Part shown: one piece after another, positions 36,136 to 47,727 of the stretch
Layout: each line of letters opens with the position of its first letter
How positions within the stretch are numbered: the first letter of the stretch is position 1
DNA from: Polytrichum commune
Taxonomy: Eukaryota > Streptophyta > Polytrichopsida > Polytrichales > Polytrichaceae
Length of the DNA stretch: 64,000 nt
Direction: 5' to 3'
Assembly (NCBI GenBank): GCA_950295325.1
Contig: OX485806.1
Coordinates: forward strand, 26,474,001 to 26,538,000
Translations under genes and position numbers: made by a program
The notes under the pieces: generated by a model
Told to the model about the DNA's origin: nothing
The model's database searches: none
What the model saw: only the letters and a program-made list of their open reading frames with translations

Positions 36136-36608
36136 TGTGGAGCAAAGAAACGCGATTCAGGCGCAGACAATGCAGCTTGGATTCCAACAGTTTAGCTACT
36201 GCGACCACTGTAAGAGGAGAGATTCGTTGTGTGCACATGCAATTCAACAGGAAGTTATCTGACCCGAATTTGAGAGTTTTGGAGACCATGTGTTGAGGAA
36301 AGCTACAGCTTACAATCTCAGGAAGGCGCAGCGAACGCAATTCGCGAGTGCGGGGATATGATAGCCATCCGCGACGGAGAAGTACACATGGAGACTCAAA
36401 GAAATCGTTTGGATGGATTGGATATGGATGAATTAGCTCGTATGGATGAATGTGACTCAGATAGCTTGGACCCGTGCTGTCCCGCCGCGTTGCGTTGTGG
36501 TTATGAACTATGCAGTTATGAGGATTTTGTAATAGTAATTAATAAAATTAAAACATTTTTATTTCATTTCATTTCATATTTTAAACTTTTCTTGTTTCAA
36601 CCCAAGTG
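36136..36608. other. Short interval with an unassigned open frame
   Basis: An open frame at 36,358-36,639 (+) begins MIAIRDGEVHMETQ and is acidic in its first half, with no recognisable domain. It might be a fragment of a lost gene; I do not call it a gene. Confidence 0.3.
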
Positions 36609-37611
36609 TCTGGGGAGATTTTTGGGCACAATCAATTAGAGATTCTGGTGTTTCCAAGTTCAACTGGTTACATGTCGACATCTTTCAGTCTTCTTTATTA
36701 ATTTGAGGTATATTCTCTAAATTCCTTTTAAATGATTGGTAATTTCCTTGAAGTCTTGAACTTCAACCGGTTATTTCTCTAGCTAACCGGTTCATCTATA
36801 ACTAAGCTTAGCGGTCGGTTCTGCCCCAACTTGTCTACCAGATTATACTTGAAACGTAGATTCCACAAGATAAAATCTGCATTTCCACTAGAGTTTGTCA
36901 TGCACGCAGCCTACATGAAAACTAACCCTTAGCAATCTTGAATCATTTTAGTTATACCTAGATCCTACCGCTCCGTCATCGCAAACTCGAAATTAAGATT
37001 GAAATTGGATTAAAAACCTTCTAGATTCCAATAATTAAATAAATAATTAACCAATGTTGAACAATCCGACGTGAATTCGAACCCGTTGGCCCTAATATTC
37101 CAACAATTACCTAGAACGGTCCCGTTATGTAGTCTATCCTGAGGAAGCAAGCATGTAGATATGGCTCAAGAATACTATGTGGCCACAACAAAGTTGCTGC
37201 TCAAATACACGGACATGAGGGGTTTTGTAAACAAAATTGGATCACAAGCAGTCATCGGGGAGATTTTTGGGCATAATCGGTTGAGATCCTAGTGTTTGCA
37301 AGTCCAACAGGTTACATGTTGACATCCTTCGGTTTTCCTATTTATTAAATTGGGGTATATTCTATCATAAATTCCTCTAAAATGATCGGTAATTTTCCTG
37401 CAATCTTGAACTTGAACCACTTATTTCTCAAACTCAACCGGTTCATCTGTAACTAACTGCCGAATGAACTGGTTGAGTTTGAGAAACAACCGGTTTAAGC
37501 TCAAGACTTTGGGACATTAACCAATCACTTTAACTGAGGAATATATGGAGTATACCTCGAATTAATGAACAAAAACAGAAAGATGTCAACATGGAACCGG
37601 TTGGACTTGCC
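36609..37611. repeat. Dispersed/inverted repeat with AACCGGTT motifs
   Basis: About 200 bp beginning ggggagatttttgggca at 36,612 recurs at 37,256-37,457. An inverted, diverged copy of the second lies at 37,463-37,611, so 37,256-37,611 is a near-perfect foldback with almost no spacer. All three copies carry AACCGGTT or ACCGGTTC motifs. No coding potential was seen. Confidence 0.8.
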
Positions 37612-37858
37612 ATAGAAATAGGTTCAATAACACTCCTTAATGTATATGGTTAATAGTGTTGAAAAAGCTACCTACATCTAAAAGAAGCCCACGTGTGGTA
37701 CTCCAATTAAAACATCCACGCATGCATGTACAACCATAGAAATAGGTTTAATAACACTCCTTAATGTATATGGTTAATAGTGTTGAAAAAGCTACCTACA
37801 TCTAAAACAAGCCCATGTGTGGTACTCCAATTAAAACATCCATGCATGCATGTACAAC
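37611..37858. repeat. 124-bp tandem duplication
   Basis: Two copies starting catagaaataggttcaataa at 37,611 and 37,735 differ at only a few positions, so the duplication is recent. Confidence 0.93.
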
Positions 37859-38092
37859 GACTTATAGATAGATTTGCACTCGTATAAATGGCTCTAGACT
37901 CAAATACATACCATGTATCTCATTCTAATCACCATTGCCACAGATGACTTTCTAATCGCTTTCTTTCTATGATAAATTGTGGTAAACGTATGTACTTTAC
38001 ACCAAATGAATGCTATCAATTCAACGATTGGTAAGGGATTTGTACACATCATCTCATACCCCATATAAGTAAACGGATCCTCAATCATGTTA

Positions 38093-38463
38093 CTAAGTGT
38101 CAATCAGGTAGAGGAGAGTAGTTTGCCAATTTAGCGCAACTCTAACCTCAAGATAGGTTTGTGCAATGTCTACCCAAAAGTCAGGACATGTGTTATTAGC
38201 ATGTAGGTAGTTCTCCATCACATCTAACCAAGCCTGAATGCGCACTCGTTCTCCTTCTTTGAATTTTTCCAGATCTGCAGGCTTAATGTTCATTGGCTCC
38301 TTCACTATGTTGGCTTCCAACATAGCCAACTTCACCTCAATGCGTTCCTTGGCCCTTTTCAATTCCTCCATCTCTTGTATAAGGTTTTGAATAGTGATAC
38401 TATTCTCTAACATATTCTCCATCTCTGGAGTTACTGAAACATTCGTCTCAAGAGATGGCATCG
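38093..38463 (-). pseudogene. gag fragment of an LTR retrotransposon
   Basis: ORF from an ATG at 38,463 (MPSLETNVSVTPEM). An acidic coiled-coil stretch is followed by a retrotransposon capsid-like block (KPADLEKFKEG, QAWLDVMENYL, DFWVDIAQTYL, ALNW), which fits the plant Retrotrans_gag pattern in which a conserved WL..ME.Y is followed by a Trp. It ends by a stop after about 120 aa, with no protease or polymerase downstream. It starts 18 bp after the primer-binding site of the LTR listed next. Confidence 0.75.
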
Positions 38464-38480
38464 TCCTCTTGAAACTAAAA

Positions 38481-38888
38481 CCTGCTCTGATACCAAAATG
38501 TAACAAAACTCTAATTCCTTGTTAGAAGTTTCTTTGGCATAAACCACCCAATCACGAGATAAGATAAAAGGTCGCTTACTCTTGCACAAGAGCCCTTTAT
38601 ATACCTCCCCACCATGCCCGGTTGACTTAAGTTTAACTAAAGTAAAAGCAAGTTCAACTATAATGAACTTTGTGCTTTTACTTTAAATTCATTCTAGACT
38701 ACTGTTATCTTAGTTCTAGCCCAACATGTACCAATAATGGCCCATGTTACACTCCGGTTGTCTTAAGTTTAACTGAAGTAAAAAGCAAGTTCAACTATAA
38801 TGAATTCTATGCTTTTACTTTAAACTCATTATAGACTACCTTTATCTTAGTTCTAGTCCAAGATGTACCAATAGTGGCCCATGTAACA
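38481..38888 (-). mobile_element. 5' LTR plus primer-binding site of a truncated LTR retrotransposon
   Basis: Reading the minus strand, the LTR starts TGTTACATGGG at 38,888 and ends TTGTTACA at 38,499 (390 bp, TG...CA). After TTT comes TGGTATCAGAGCAGG (38,495-38,481), the classic site complementary to the 3' end of initiator tRNA-Met. The LTR holds a TATA box (GGTATATAAAGG, about 38,600), a 136-bp internal tandem duplication (units starting at 38,618 and 38,755 in plus coordinates), and in each unit a hairpin (AGTAAAAGCAAGTTCA against TGAACTTTGTGCTTTTACT). No 3' LTR was found in the window, so the element is truncated. It appears inserted in or next to the LINE relic. Confidence 0.85.
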
Positions 38889-38899
38889 CCATTCTAGTC

Positions 38900-41050
38900 T
38901 CAGCTTCCACTATTAGATTTGTCTTGGCATTTTTCTCAACCTCTACCCTTTCACTTGCGGCTTCAACCTCCATCGCCTACTCCATTTCGACGTCCATTTG
39001 TTGGTTGACATGTCTCCTTGTTATGGATGCCATCTTTTTCCCCCTCCCTATGTCCCCCAATAGCAACCTCCTACACTTATGAGTTAGTGGCGAGGGGCTA
39101 ACTTGACTCATCTTCGGTCTTGGCATGCATGCCTCCTCTGTTGCAATCGCCCTCCTTTCCTACGCCCTGGATTTCTTCTGCTCCCTGTCCTTCTTGGGTT
39201 GCTAACCCCTTTCCAGTCTGTGCTCCCCTACTTCAATTACCTTCTTGGTTTGTGTTAGTTAGCCTATCTCCGGTGGGAGGTTCAACAATTCCTTTGAGTT
39301 GGCCCATGTTTGTTCCAACTTGCTCTACATCTTTACCCGTAGCTCTTGTTGTTGGGTTGCCAAACCTGTCCTTTTCCAGACAGTTGCCCGGTTGTTGTGC
39401 TACGGTAGTAGCCGCAACCCCTATTATTATTTGAGTTTCCCTTGTTGGATGATAATGGTTATCTACTAACTCTCTTACCTCCTTTTTGGGATCCGTGACA
39501 TGCTCTCTTATATACACATTTCCATGTTCAAATATGTTTCTCCTTGTGTTTTTCTTGCTCTTAACCTCTTGAAATCAATCTTGATCCATTTCCATATTTT
39601 TGTTTTTTTCGTGTTGCGGTATATAAGATGCATGCATTGGCCTTCATCTTCCTCTGATTGGCCTTTTCTAAAACTCCTTGCAATCATTGGCTTTGTGTTT
39701 CCATCTTAGACAAGTTCTACATCTAATAGGTAGTTTACCATAATCAACCAAAAATTAATTTCTATGTGGGCAAAATCCACCCCCCCCCTCAGATTCTAGA
39801 TCTATTATGGTTGCCTATTCTTAGCTTATCTCAAGATTAATGCAAAACCTCGGAACTTTGGCATTTTCATTTGCAATATCTATACCTATTACTTCCCCAA
39901 GAGTTTCAACTATGGCAAGTGCATGATCTCGGTGTTCAAATGGCATCTTTCTCAAACTAACCCAAGTTGGAAATGCAAGGTTGTTGGGGTTGTCAAGATT
40001 GAACCATGGCATCCAACTTTGAGTCATACATATTCCCAACTTAGATCTAAATGGTGATAACATCAATGCATTGTGAAATGTATCCCTATCATCCCCACGA
40101 AGTAAAAATAGCCTTTTCCCAAGGTTCCTACAGATCATTAAGGTGCTCGCTCTAAATTCATGATTTAGGGCTTGGATCCACAACCTCATTGCTTGGGGAG
40201 GAGGCTTGGGCCCTACAAACTTTCTGATCAACAACTGGTCTTTCAATAATATGATACGTGCAAACAACATTTTTTAATTAACTTTGAACTTAATGGCGTC
40301 TTTCCTCACCAGGAACCCATTGAAGTTTCTTTCAACATTTGATGGCAAGATCTCACCATGTTGTCCTCTGATTGGATTGGGATTTCCTACCTCGATCTGT
40401 TTATTTGCCTCCGCCAAGATTTCAATCACCGCGTCCTCCATCTCGACATCATGTTGTTGAGCCTCACCAGCTATCCATCCACCCCTTTGTCATTGGGTCG
40501 AATCTAGGTGCGCTCATGTATTGCACTTTTGTAGCGAAGGTCTTCATCACCATTCCGTGAGATTTGTTGCTCCTAACTTCATTTTTTGGTTATCGATAAT
40601 GCAATTTACCCCAAATCCATATATGTCTATCAAATTCTATCAAGTTCATATCTTGCCCTCCTAACCTAAAAAAACCCCAATGAAGATCTCTTTTTGATGC
40701 ACCAATTAGGCATCGGTTCCAACACATTCTCAATCTTCCTACCCTAAACCAATCTGCATCTTGTCCCCCTCATTGCACTGATCCCAATGAGTGCTCGATC
40801 TGGGCAGGGCTTTGCCTTCGTTTCCTTGGGCGAGCCATCCCCCAAATTCCCAATCATCGTGTTTCTCCCCAACAACCAAAGACTTGTAAGCCTTGTGGCC
40901 GGCATTCCCACCTCCAGAAATGAATTGGCCATTGTCTCACCTTGTTGGCAATTGTGAATCACAAAGATTGTCATTTTAAGTTTTAGGATCAGTGTTGAGA
41001 TACAAGAGATGTAAGAGTCCAATGTCAAGAGTCTCTTACTCTTCAATTAA
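38900..41050 (-). mobile_element. LINE ORF1 relic (DUF4283-like domain plus CCHC knuckle)
   Basis: Minus-strand frames resemble the ORF1 of plant non-LTR elements. At 40,270-39,821 there is a DUF4283-like stretch (GKRLFLLRGDDRDTF, SWMPWF, WVSLRKMPFEHRDHAL, LGEVIGID, RFCINLE). After a break, about 39,745-39,670 encodes LPIRCRTCLRWKHKANDC, a complete CX2CX4HX4C zinc knuckle. Upstream frames (41,046-40,744) and downstream frames (39,517-39,233) may be parts of the same polypeptide. Stops and shifts show it is dead. No reverse transcriptase was seen. Confidence 0.7.
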
Positions 41051-41220
41051 AAAACGACCGCATAGGTTGTCTCGATTCACAATCGTGTTCTCTCTCTTGA
41101 ACTCAGAGTGATACCTATATTGTGACTATAGAGTCGAATCTCATCGTAACAAGTGTGCATGTGTAGTGTTCTTTCTCAACTGCAAACCTTGACAAATATA
41201 CATACTCAAATATTATGTTC

Positions 41221-41244
41221 ATATATATATATATATATATATAT
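41221..41244. repeat. (AT)n microsatellite
   Basis: A 24-bp AT run. Confidence 0.95.
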
Positions 41245-41531
41245 TCAATTAAGAACAATGACCATATACCCTATAATCATCCATTTAAGCATTTGCACAT
41301 ACTTCTTGTTATTGGATTTCGATTCAACTTTTGTTGGGTTTTTGTGGTCGTCACAAGAGGATCTCAACACATCGTAACATATGCTTTTTGGACACCGTAT
41401 GAGTAAACCGTGAATGCTTTTTCGAAAGCGATGATTATACGTGTGCCCAAAACCCTGGGCTCTCATGTTCATTTTGGTCAAGAATCTCTTAGGGGGTCGG
41501 TTTGGGTAAGAGTCACAATTAGGTGTAACTA

Positions 41532-41925
41532 CACTAAACGTGATATTTGGTATCACCAATTCTAATCGTCTTGCTCAATACTAATTGTAAACCGCGGTGT
41601 AGTGTCACCAACACTCAATGCTAACCCACCGTTACTTGTCATTCCTTGTAAATCATTTCGGGGATTAGAGACTTACAACGTTACAACTATCTCGTCACTT
41701 CCCAAGTGATGTTTCATCCAACTTTCAACCACCCTTGACAATTTCTCATCACAAGTTGCTGACAAGAGAAGGTAGGGTTTTAGGCAAATGGATGAACTCA
41801 TCCATGATCCGTGACAATATTTGTGCACTTATCCATAAGAAGTGTCATCCGAAAAATCATCACAGTGACATTAAATGCCATATGACACTATGTAGTTAGG
41901 GTGACACTTAATATCATATTTAGTG
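41532..41925. mobile_element. MITE of the CACTAAA(T/C) family, copy 3
   Basis: 394 bp bounded by CACTAAACGTGATATTTGG and its approximate inverse (ending ATATCATATTTAGTG), flanked by TA on both sides. Internal sequence (tgctcaatactaattgtaaa, atccatgatccgtgaca) matches the copy at 18,128-18,479. It has no coding capacity. Confidence 0.8.
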
Positions 41926-43120
41926 TAGTTAGGTGAACGTATAAGATGCAATTATGCTCTAGAATGCAGAGTCGAGAGGAATGATCTTATATACGTGAAC
42001 AATGCTGAAGGAAGAATATATATGTTTTTTTGGCCCCATTTTGTGAGCATGTATTATATCGAAATCCCTCATAACCGTGTTGAGTTTTGGAGACGGAAGA
42101 CTTGGAAACCAAGATATTTTTCTTGGGTTATAGATAAATGATCCCATTGCATATCTAGAAAAACAAGAATTATAAGCATCCTTGCAACTTATCAATCAAC
42201 CCTATAATTGTTTGGGGTGCAAGTTTCATACTAGTGGTTTGTTGGCTCTGTCTGTAGGATAGAGACTATGCATCAACTTCTTCGTTTCAAGAGCAAATTT
42301 CCTAACCACTTTGTGTTCACACTTGGACATTACTTGTTCTTGTTATTTTTGGTCCACTTTATGTAATGTGGATGTTAACTATAGTTTATATATATATATA
42401 TACAAGTGCTCCCTAAAATGCATTGAAAGAAATCTAGTTAACTATAGTTATTTCGGAAGTTCTTGATTATTTATTTGAAAAAATTTGGGTGATAAATGTA
42501 TAGCTTCAATCTTTGACACCTATTTGAGAAGAAGGTGCACAAAATCCAAGAAAGGTTTGGTATAGTGAATAGCCATGGATTGTAATCAACTACAATTGTA
42601 GTCTTTCATAACAAAAGACAAAGCTTCATGGTTCTACCGTTTTCTTGTTTTCCGTACCCACGTGATGGTGTACGAAGCCGTTAAAATCTCCATGAATGTG
42701 TTGGGTGGTAACGTATGTGGGTGTTATTTGGTTAGATTTTAGATTTTAGATTTTTTTTTCCTCCATCTTTTATTGATCAGATTTACACCTTCACATTTGT
42801 GTTCCATTAACAATTTTATGATGAAACATCAACAAAAATCACATTGAAAATCAAAGCTCCCTCGATATAGTTATACTTATTGGAAGTGCATGGTTATTGA
42901 CTCCTTTACATGAAACATAAGTTCTTCCAAATGTATTCATTATTGAGTGTGGAGTAGTGAGTAAAATTTGGATGTGTAGTCCAATCTCTTTTGAACATGT
43001 GTATATATGGTGTTTGTTTGCTGATCATCACCTAACTATGTGAGACCAATCAAATATAAGTGTTCAAGTAAGAAAAATACCTGAATAACACCCAAGAAAT
43101 ATGTCACATGCTTGGCATAA

Positions 43121-43151
<31 letters not shown>

Positions 43152-44000
43152 CAAACATGGGGTCTTGCTTGGCACATACTAAATATCATATTTAGTGTAG
43201 TATGCTCTATTTCTCTCAATTCGCGACATCTCCTCACAAGCTTGGTCGTCCGTCTAGGTCCACATATGAATTGAGTAAATGTAGAATTTGATGCAAACAC
43301 ATTGACATTAGGAGGCCATAGAGTTGTTGCCGTATTTGAAACTTCATTAAGTTGGTCAAAGCTTCGACACTTCTACGAGATGTTAGTACACTAAATACCG
43401 TATTTATTATCATATGGTATTTTAGTTAACTTTATATGGCATTTTATGTCAACATGGTAACTTTTTGGATGACACCTCTTCTGAACAAGTGGACAAATAT
43501 TGTCATGGATGATGGATGAGTTCATCCATTGGCCCAAATCCTATCTTCTTATGTCAACAACTTGGGATGAAATATTGTCATGAATGGTTGAAAATTGGAT
43601 GAAAGTCAATTGGTAAGTGACAGTAATTGCGTACATGTTGAGACTTGCTAACATGAGTGGTCCCAAGTGGCACTTGGGACCCCATGTGAACTAACCCTAA
43701 AAGTGGGCACGGAGTTCGGCACAGGTTTCCGGTGGAATAATAGCTCCATGCCAGCCGGTCACCGGATAAAGCCGCCCTCAGCATATACCGAACCCAAGCC
43801 TTAGGTGTGCGGGTCCCACATAATCTACACAGCCTGCCCGTGAAATATTATGTTCGCGCTTGGTGATCTACGATGAGAAGATTCCCAAGCCGATCCAACG
43901 GTCAGAAATATCGTTTGTACACTTGGCATGCCAGCGGCTATGGATTCAGCTTTAAGATTATTCGAGGCAGAGGAAAAACATTTGGTAAAATTAAACACTC
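41926..44000. other. Gene-free AT-rich interval with transposon relics
   Basis: Contains a TA run (about 42,387-42,402), a degenerate stretch resembling the TAAGGTAGACG family (about 42,700-43,060), an (ATAG)n run at 43,121-43,151, a TTTAGTGTAG end at about 43,176-43,200, and a truncated CACTAAAT element beginning at about 43,388. No gene is supported. Confidence 0.5.
43658..43680. repeat. Perfect 23-bp palindrome
   Basis: GGTCCCAAGTG and CACTTGGGACC are exact reverse complements around a single central base. Confidence 0.9.
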
Positions 44001-44249
44001 CACCTAGTTGCTATGTCAGCGAGTTTCATAGGGCAGTTTAAAATGGAAATCCAGCCAAACTTCCAGGATTCATGTCTGCAGCGTTCCCAAGTTCCCAACA
44101 ATGGCGAGCGGGAATTCAAATTCCTCTTCTACGCCTGCGCCGGCCACCCCTCCTCTCTACTACATCATCTTCGCCGTCCCGTCTCACCCTACAACGGTCC
44201 AGATTCCCCACACCCGGCTCTTCCTCGCCCGGTCGGATCGATAACCTAC

Positions 44250-44890
44250 GTTCTCATCCGACGGCCCATATGTCCTCCCTCCTCTCTCTTCTTCGCCTCG
44301 GGAGATGTGGGCCGTGGATTCAACCCATCGAACGTCCCGGGAATGTCTAAGCCCCCAAGTCTCAGCAGATCCATCGAACGGCCCAGATCTCCCTCACCTC
44401 TCTCAGATTCGGCCCGACTCATCAGCAACCTCGTCTTGGGTTCATCCCATTGCTCTCTTGGTTTTGCTCCTTGTAACGGCGACCGTGGATTTAAAATATC
44501 TAACGGCCCATATATGTCTTCACCGCTGTATCTGTAGCCTCCATCCAAAGGCCATCCAAGCATCATCCTTCTTCCCATCCGACGGCCCAGCTACTCTCCT
44601 CTCGAGCAAGCCTGGCCATGGATTCTACCCATCGAAACCCGTCCAGATCATCCACTCTAGTTTCCATCCAACGGCCCATCGAAGACTCAGTCATTCGCGT
44701 CAGTCCATTCAATCTGGGCCTTCGATGTGAACGATCCGACGGCGGAGATCTTCCCTCTTCCTTGGAAGGCGCTTTCCGGCGACAGAAACAGAGACGGAAG
44801 GTTGTCGCAAGCGTTGAAATCACGGGCGATCAATCCGTTGGTGTCATTTCAGTAAATGTTTCTTTTTTTTGCGGGTGTCTGTAGCGAGGG
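44250..44890 (+). promoter_or_regulatory. Promoter of the DUF1218 gene with repeated ACGGCCCA motifs
   Basis: At least five copies of ACGGCCCA (about 44,271, 44,377, 44,500, 44,580, 44,671), two further GGGCC cores and several preceding ATCCGA/ATCGAA/ATCCAA contexts occur within 450 bp. GGCCCA is the site-II/TCP-type promoter motif of plants. The small ORFs overlapping it on both strands are by-products of this composition. The regulatory role is inferred from motif density and location. Confidence 0.5.
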
Positions 44891-45098
44891 GTTTGAAATT
44901 CGAAAGACCCGGAGGCAACGGATCAGGATACGTTGTGTAGAGTTCGTCGTTCGCGTGAGGGGAACGTTCCGAAGACAAGGCTATCAAGGCTTCCCTTCAC
45001 CGCCACAATTGGCTCACATTGCTTTCCGTGACCTCCGCTTTCTCCTCTTCTTGCTCCTTCAGCTCCTCCCGTTTTTCTCCATCATCTTACGCTCTTCG

Positions 45099-46579
45099 GT
45101 AAGCATCTCATCTTAGATTTCTCTGCTTGGACGGCCAGCCTTCACATTGCATTTTTTGTTTCCGGTATATGTGTCATTCGATTACCTGCTCTTTTTTATC
45201 AGTGAAGTGTATGTCCTATGTCTATCCACCTCTCTCTATTTTACAGCGACCTGCATTGTCGTTTTATGAACTTGTGTCGTGCCGGGCCAAAGATCTGATC
45301 ACATTTTGTGCTGTCTTCGGTGTTTTTCTTACTTCATAAAGTGGCGGGCGTGATATGCCCTGTTTTGAACCTCGCGTTTAGATTTTCAGTTCATTCTTCC
45401 ATCTGTTTAAATTCTTTTTTCTTTCTCTTTCTCCGTTTCTAATTCTTGTTTGTGATGTCCCCTATTTCCAAGCCCCAGGCATCATGGCAGGATACATGCT
45501 AGGATGTATTGGTGCTGCAAAGTGACTTGTCCCCTATAGTTGCCTGATCTGTTCTTTTACTGCCTTCTCTTTAATTTCTGCTGTGGAAGTCTGCTCTCTG
45601 TTTTAGCATTATTGGTGTCAGAGGTATAGATCAGACTGGTTGGTGAGATCTGTATTATTGGGGGTTTTTAGGGTTGAGATCATCGCTTGTGTGGTAGTGG
45701 GTATGCTTCGTGGTTCTTGTTTAGCGTTCTGGAAGGTGTAGGACGGACTGGTTAGTCTGCCTCGCGGAAATTGGAAAATTTCTGGGTATGATGAGAGAAT
45801 TATATGTGCGAGTGACCTGTGCAAGTTCATTTCGGGAAGATTTTGCTGTAATGTGATGTAGATGTCTGTAGATAGTGTATGTCTTTCGATATACATTTTC
45901 ACACGTTTCATCCTGGGTGATCCTGACTTTCTTGCCAAAGAAATTCAGAGAAAGTGGACCCGGGTCTTGATTTTTGTTGAACTCATTGGTTTGAGGAGGA
46001 CCGTCATTTTTTGAATCGGAGGGAATACAGATAACTCTAATTTGTCTCCTGTACTGAAGCCGCTGGTTGTAATTGTGAAACCATTGGTCATTTCACAATG
46101 TTGCATCCCTCGGTTCTTCAACAAGTTTAATGTCTTGCGACATACATTTTGACACACAAGCTTCGTCCCTGATCGATCTGGACCTTCTTGCCAACACTTG
46201 TTAGAGCAAGTGGATGTGGTTTGCATATTTGTTTCACAATGTGTGAGTGTGTTTTGTGTTTGAGGGATAGTGGAGAACTCGAATTTGCCTTGTCTACAGC
46301 CGTGTTTTGTTATAATCATAAAATCGGTGGGCAGTTTCAGAATATAGCGTAACTCATTCCTGACTTCGATATTCGTATTCATGATTTCCCGATAAAATAC
46401 AAGGTTGTGAATGCCAAGTCCTGATAGTAACTATAGCTGTTGCATCACCCTTCTTTCACTGGCTTCCCTTGCATTCTAGAGAGTACTCGAGAAATGTCTC
46501 ACAAAGTACAGCTATTTGTAGATAGGCAGAGCGTTTGCAATTAAGCATCATTTGTTCTAATCTCGCTCTGTTTTCACAG
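45099..46579 (+). other. Probable 5'-UTR intron of the DUF1218 gene
   Basis: A CT-rich leader ends at a good donor (CTTCG|gtaagc at 45,098/45,099). An acceptor (ttttcacag|TCTGG) at 46,579 lies 32 bp before the ATG. The intron of about 1.48 kb carries an internal duplication with period about 250 bp (tgtctt.cga.atacatttt at about 45,880 and 46,131). Leader introns of this size are common in plant genes; without RNA data this is an inference. Confidence 0.55.
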
Positions 46580-46611
46580 TCTGGTGTGAGGTGTGGAAAG
46601 TGGACATCGAG

Positions 46612-47727
46612 ATGGGGGCGTCCTCCGGTATTGTACTAGGTGTCACTATGTTTCTCTACATATTGGCCTTTGGTTTGTCACTTGGAGCAGTGACGAGAAG
46701 GAGCAAGGTGAGTCGTTGATGTTCTCGTATTCCATGAATTGTTTGAACGTTTTTGGTATGGCTCTCATAGTTCTTGTCATCCCATCTGATGAGAGTTGGT
46801 TATGATGGCAGGGAGAGTTGAAGGCAATCGATCCTACCACTGGGCTTTTGCAGTGTCAGTACACGTCTGACATAGCAACTGGCCTCGCAGCTGGTGCTCT
46901 CATTTTCTTGATCCTCGCCCAGTCCTTCATCATGATTGTCACACGCTGTCTGTGCTGCGGGAGTGGCTACAAGCCCGGAGCTGCCCGCACATTTGGTGTG
47001 TTGATGTTCATCATCTCTTGGTGAGTTCTCCACGGCAATCTCTCTGTTGGCCTCTCTGGAAAATGTAGTTCCATCAATGGAGTCTTCAATTGGTGAATTT
47101 CCTTGTGGAGACGTATCAGAAGATTCAGACAAGGACCCATGCAGATTGGTATACATGGCCCTGGTTAACCGGTTCCCTACTCATTCGAGTGTTTGCGGCA
47201 TTTGATTTGTATTCTTATGTCATGGTGTAACTTTCAATAGCTTCCTTTTGATTACTTCGCATTGAGTATGTAACTCTTGAATGCTTTGGATGAACTTCTC
47301 TGTTGATTTCTCTATTTTATGGTTTAGTTGCCTCTATCTGTAAGTTTTTTTATCGGTTATCGCCATTTTCTAGAATTTTCATTTGGTGGTGAAATTAGGG
47401 AAGATGTTGAGGATTTGGTAATGTGGTGCAATACTGTTGACGCGAAGCTACATCGTGGATGAATGCAGGTTGTGTTTCATTATTGCTGCCGCAACTCTAC
47501 TAGCAGGCGCAGCTCAAAACAAGATCCACACCAAGGGCTATGGCTACATCACGGGACCTACTATCACGTGCAGGCAAGTGCGAGAGAGTTTGTTCGCTGC
47601 AGGGGCAGCCTTCACTTTCCTGACGATGTTGTTCACGGAAGTGTACTACGTTCTCATCTCCAAAGCTAGAGATAGTCATGATTGGCAGTCCAGTCCCCCA
47701 TCTGTAGGCATGGCATCCTACACCTAA
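46612..47727 (+). CDS. DUF1218 (MWL/VCC-type) four-helix membrane protein
   Basis: Three exons, 46,612-46,707, 46,812-47,020 and 47,469-47,727, join in phase to 187 aa. Starts MGASSGIVLGV. Four membrane segments are visible at about 7-26, 53-75, 93-114 and 144-166. Conserved cysteines occur between them (C47, C78, C80, C81, C136), matching the DUF1218 pattern in which the first two helices are separated by a loop with DP..G.LQC.Y. Members are endomembrane or plasma-membrane proteins; Arabidopsis ones influence lignified walls (MWL) or vein and leaf symmetry (VCC/DESIGUAL). The role here is not determinable. Length and exon number are typical. Upstream lies a leader intron and a motif-rich promoter. 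Confidence 0.92.

Noticed and set aside
39120-39434. 104-aa plus ORF
   Set aside because: Antisense to the LINE ORF1 relic.
44013-44884. ORFs of 110-174 aa in the DUF1218 upstream region
   Set aside because: Pro/Ser-rich frames caused by GGCCCA and CT repeats, open on both strands, and upstream of the leader intron.
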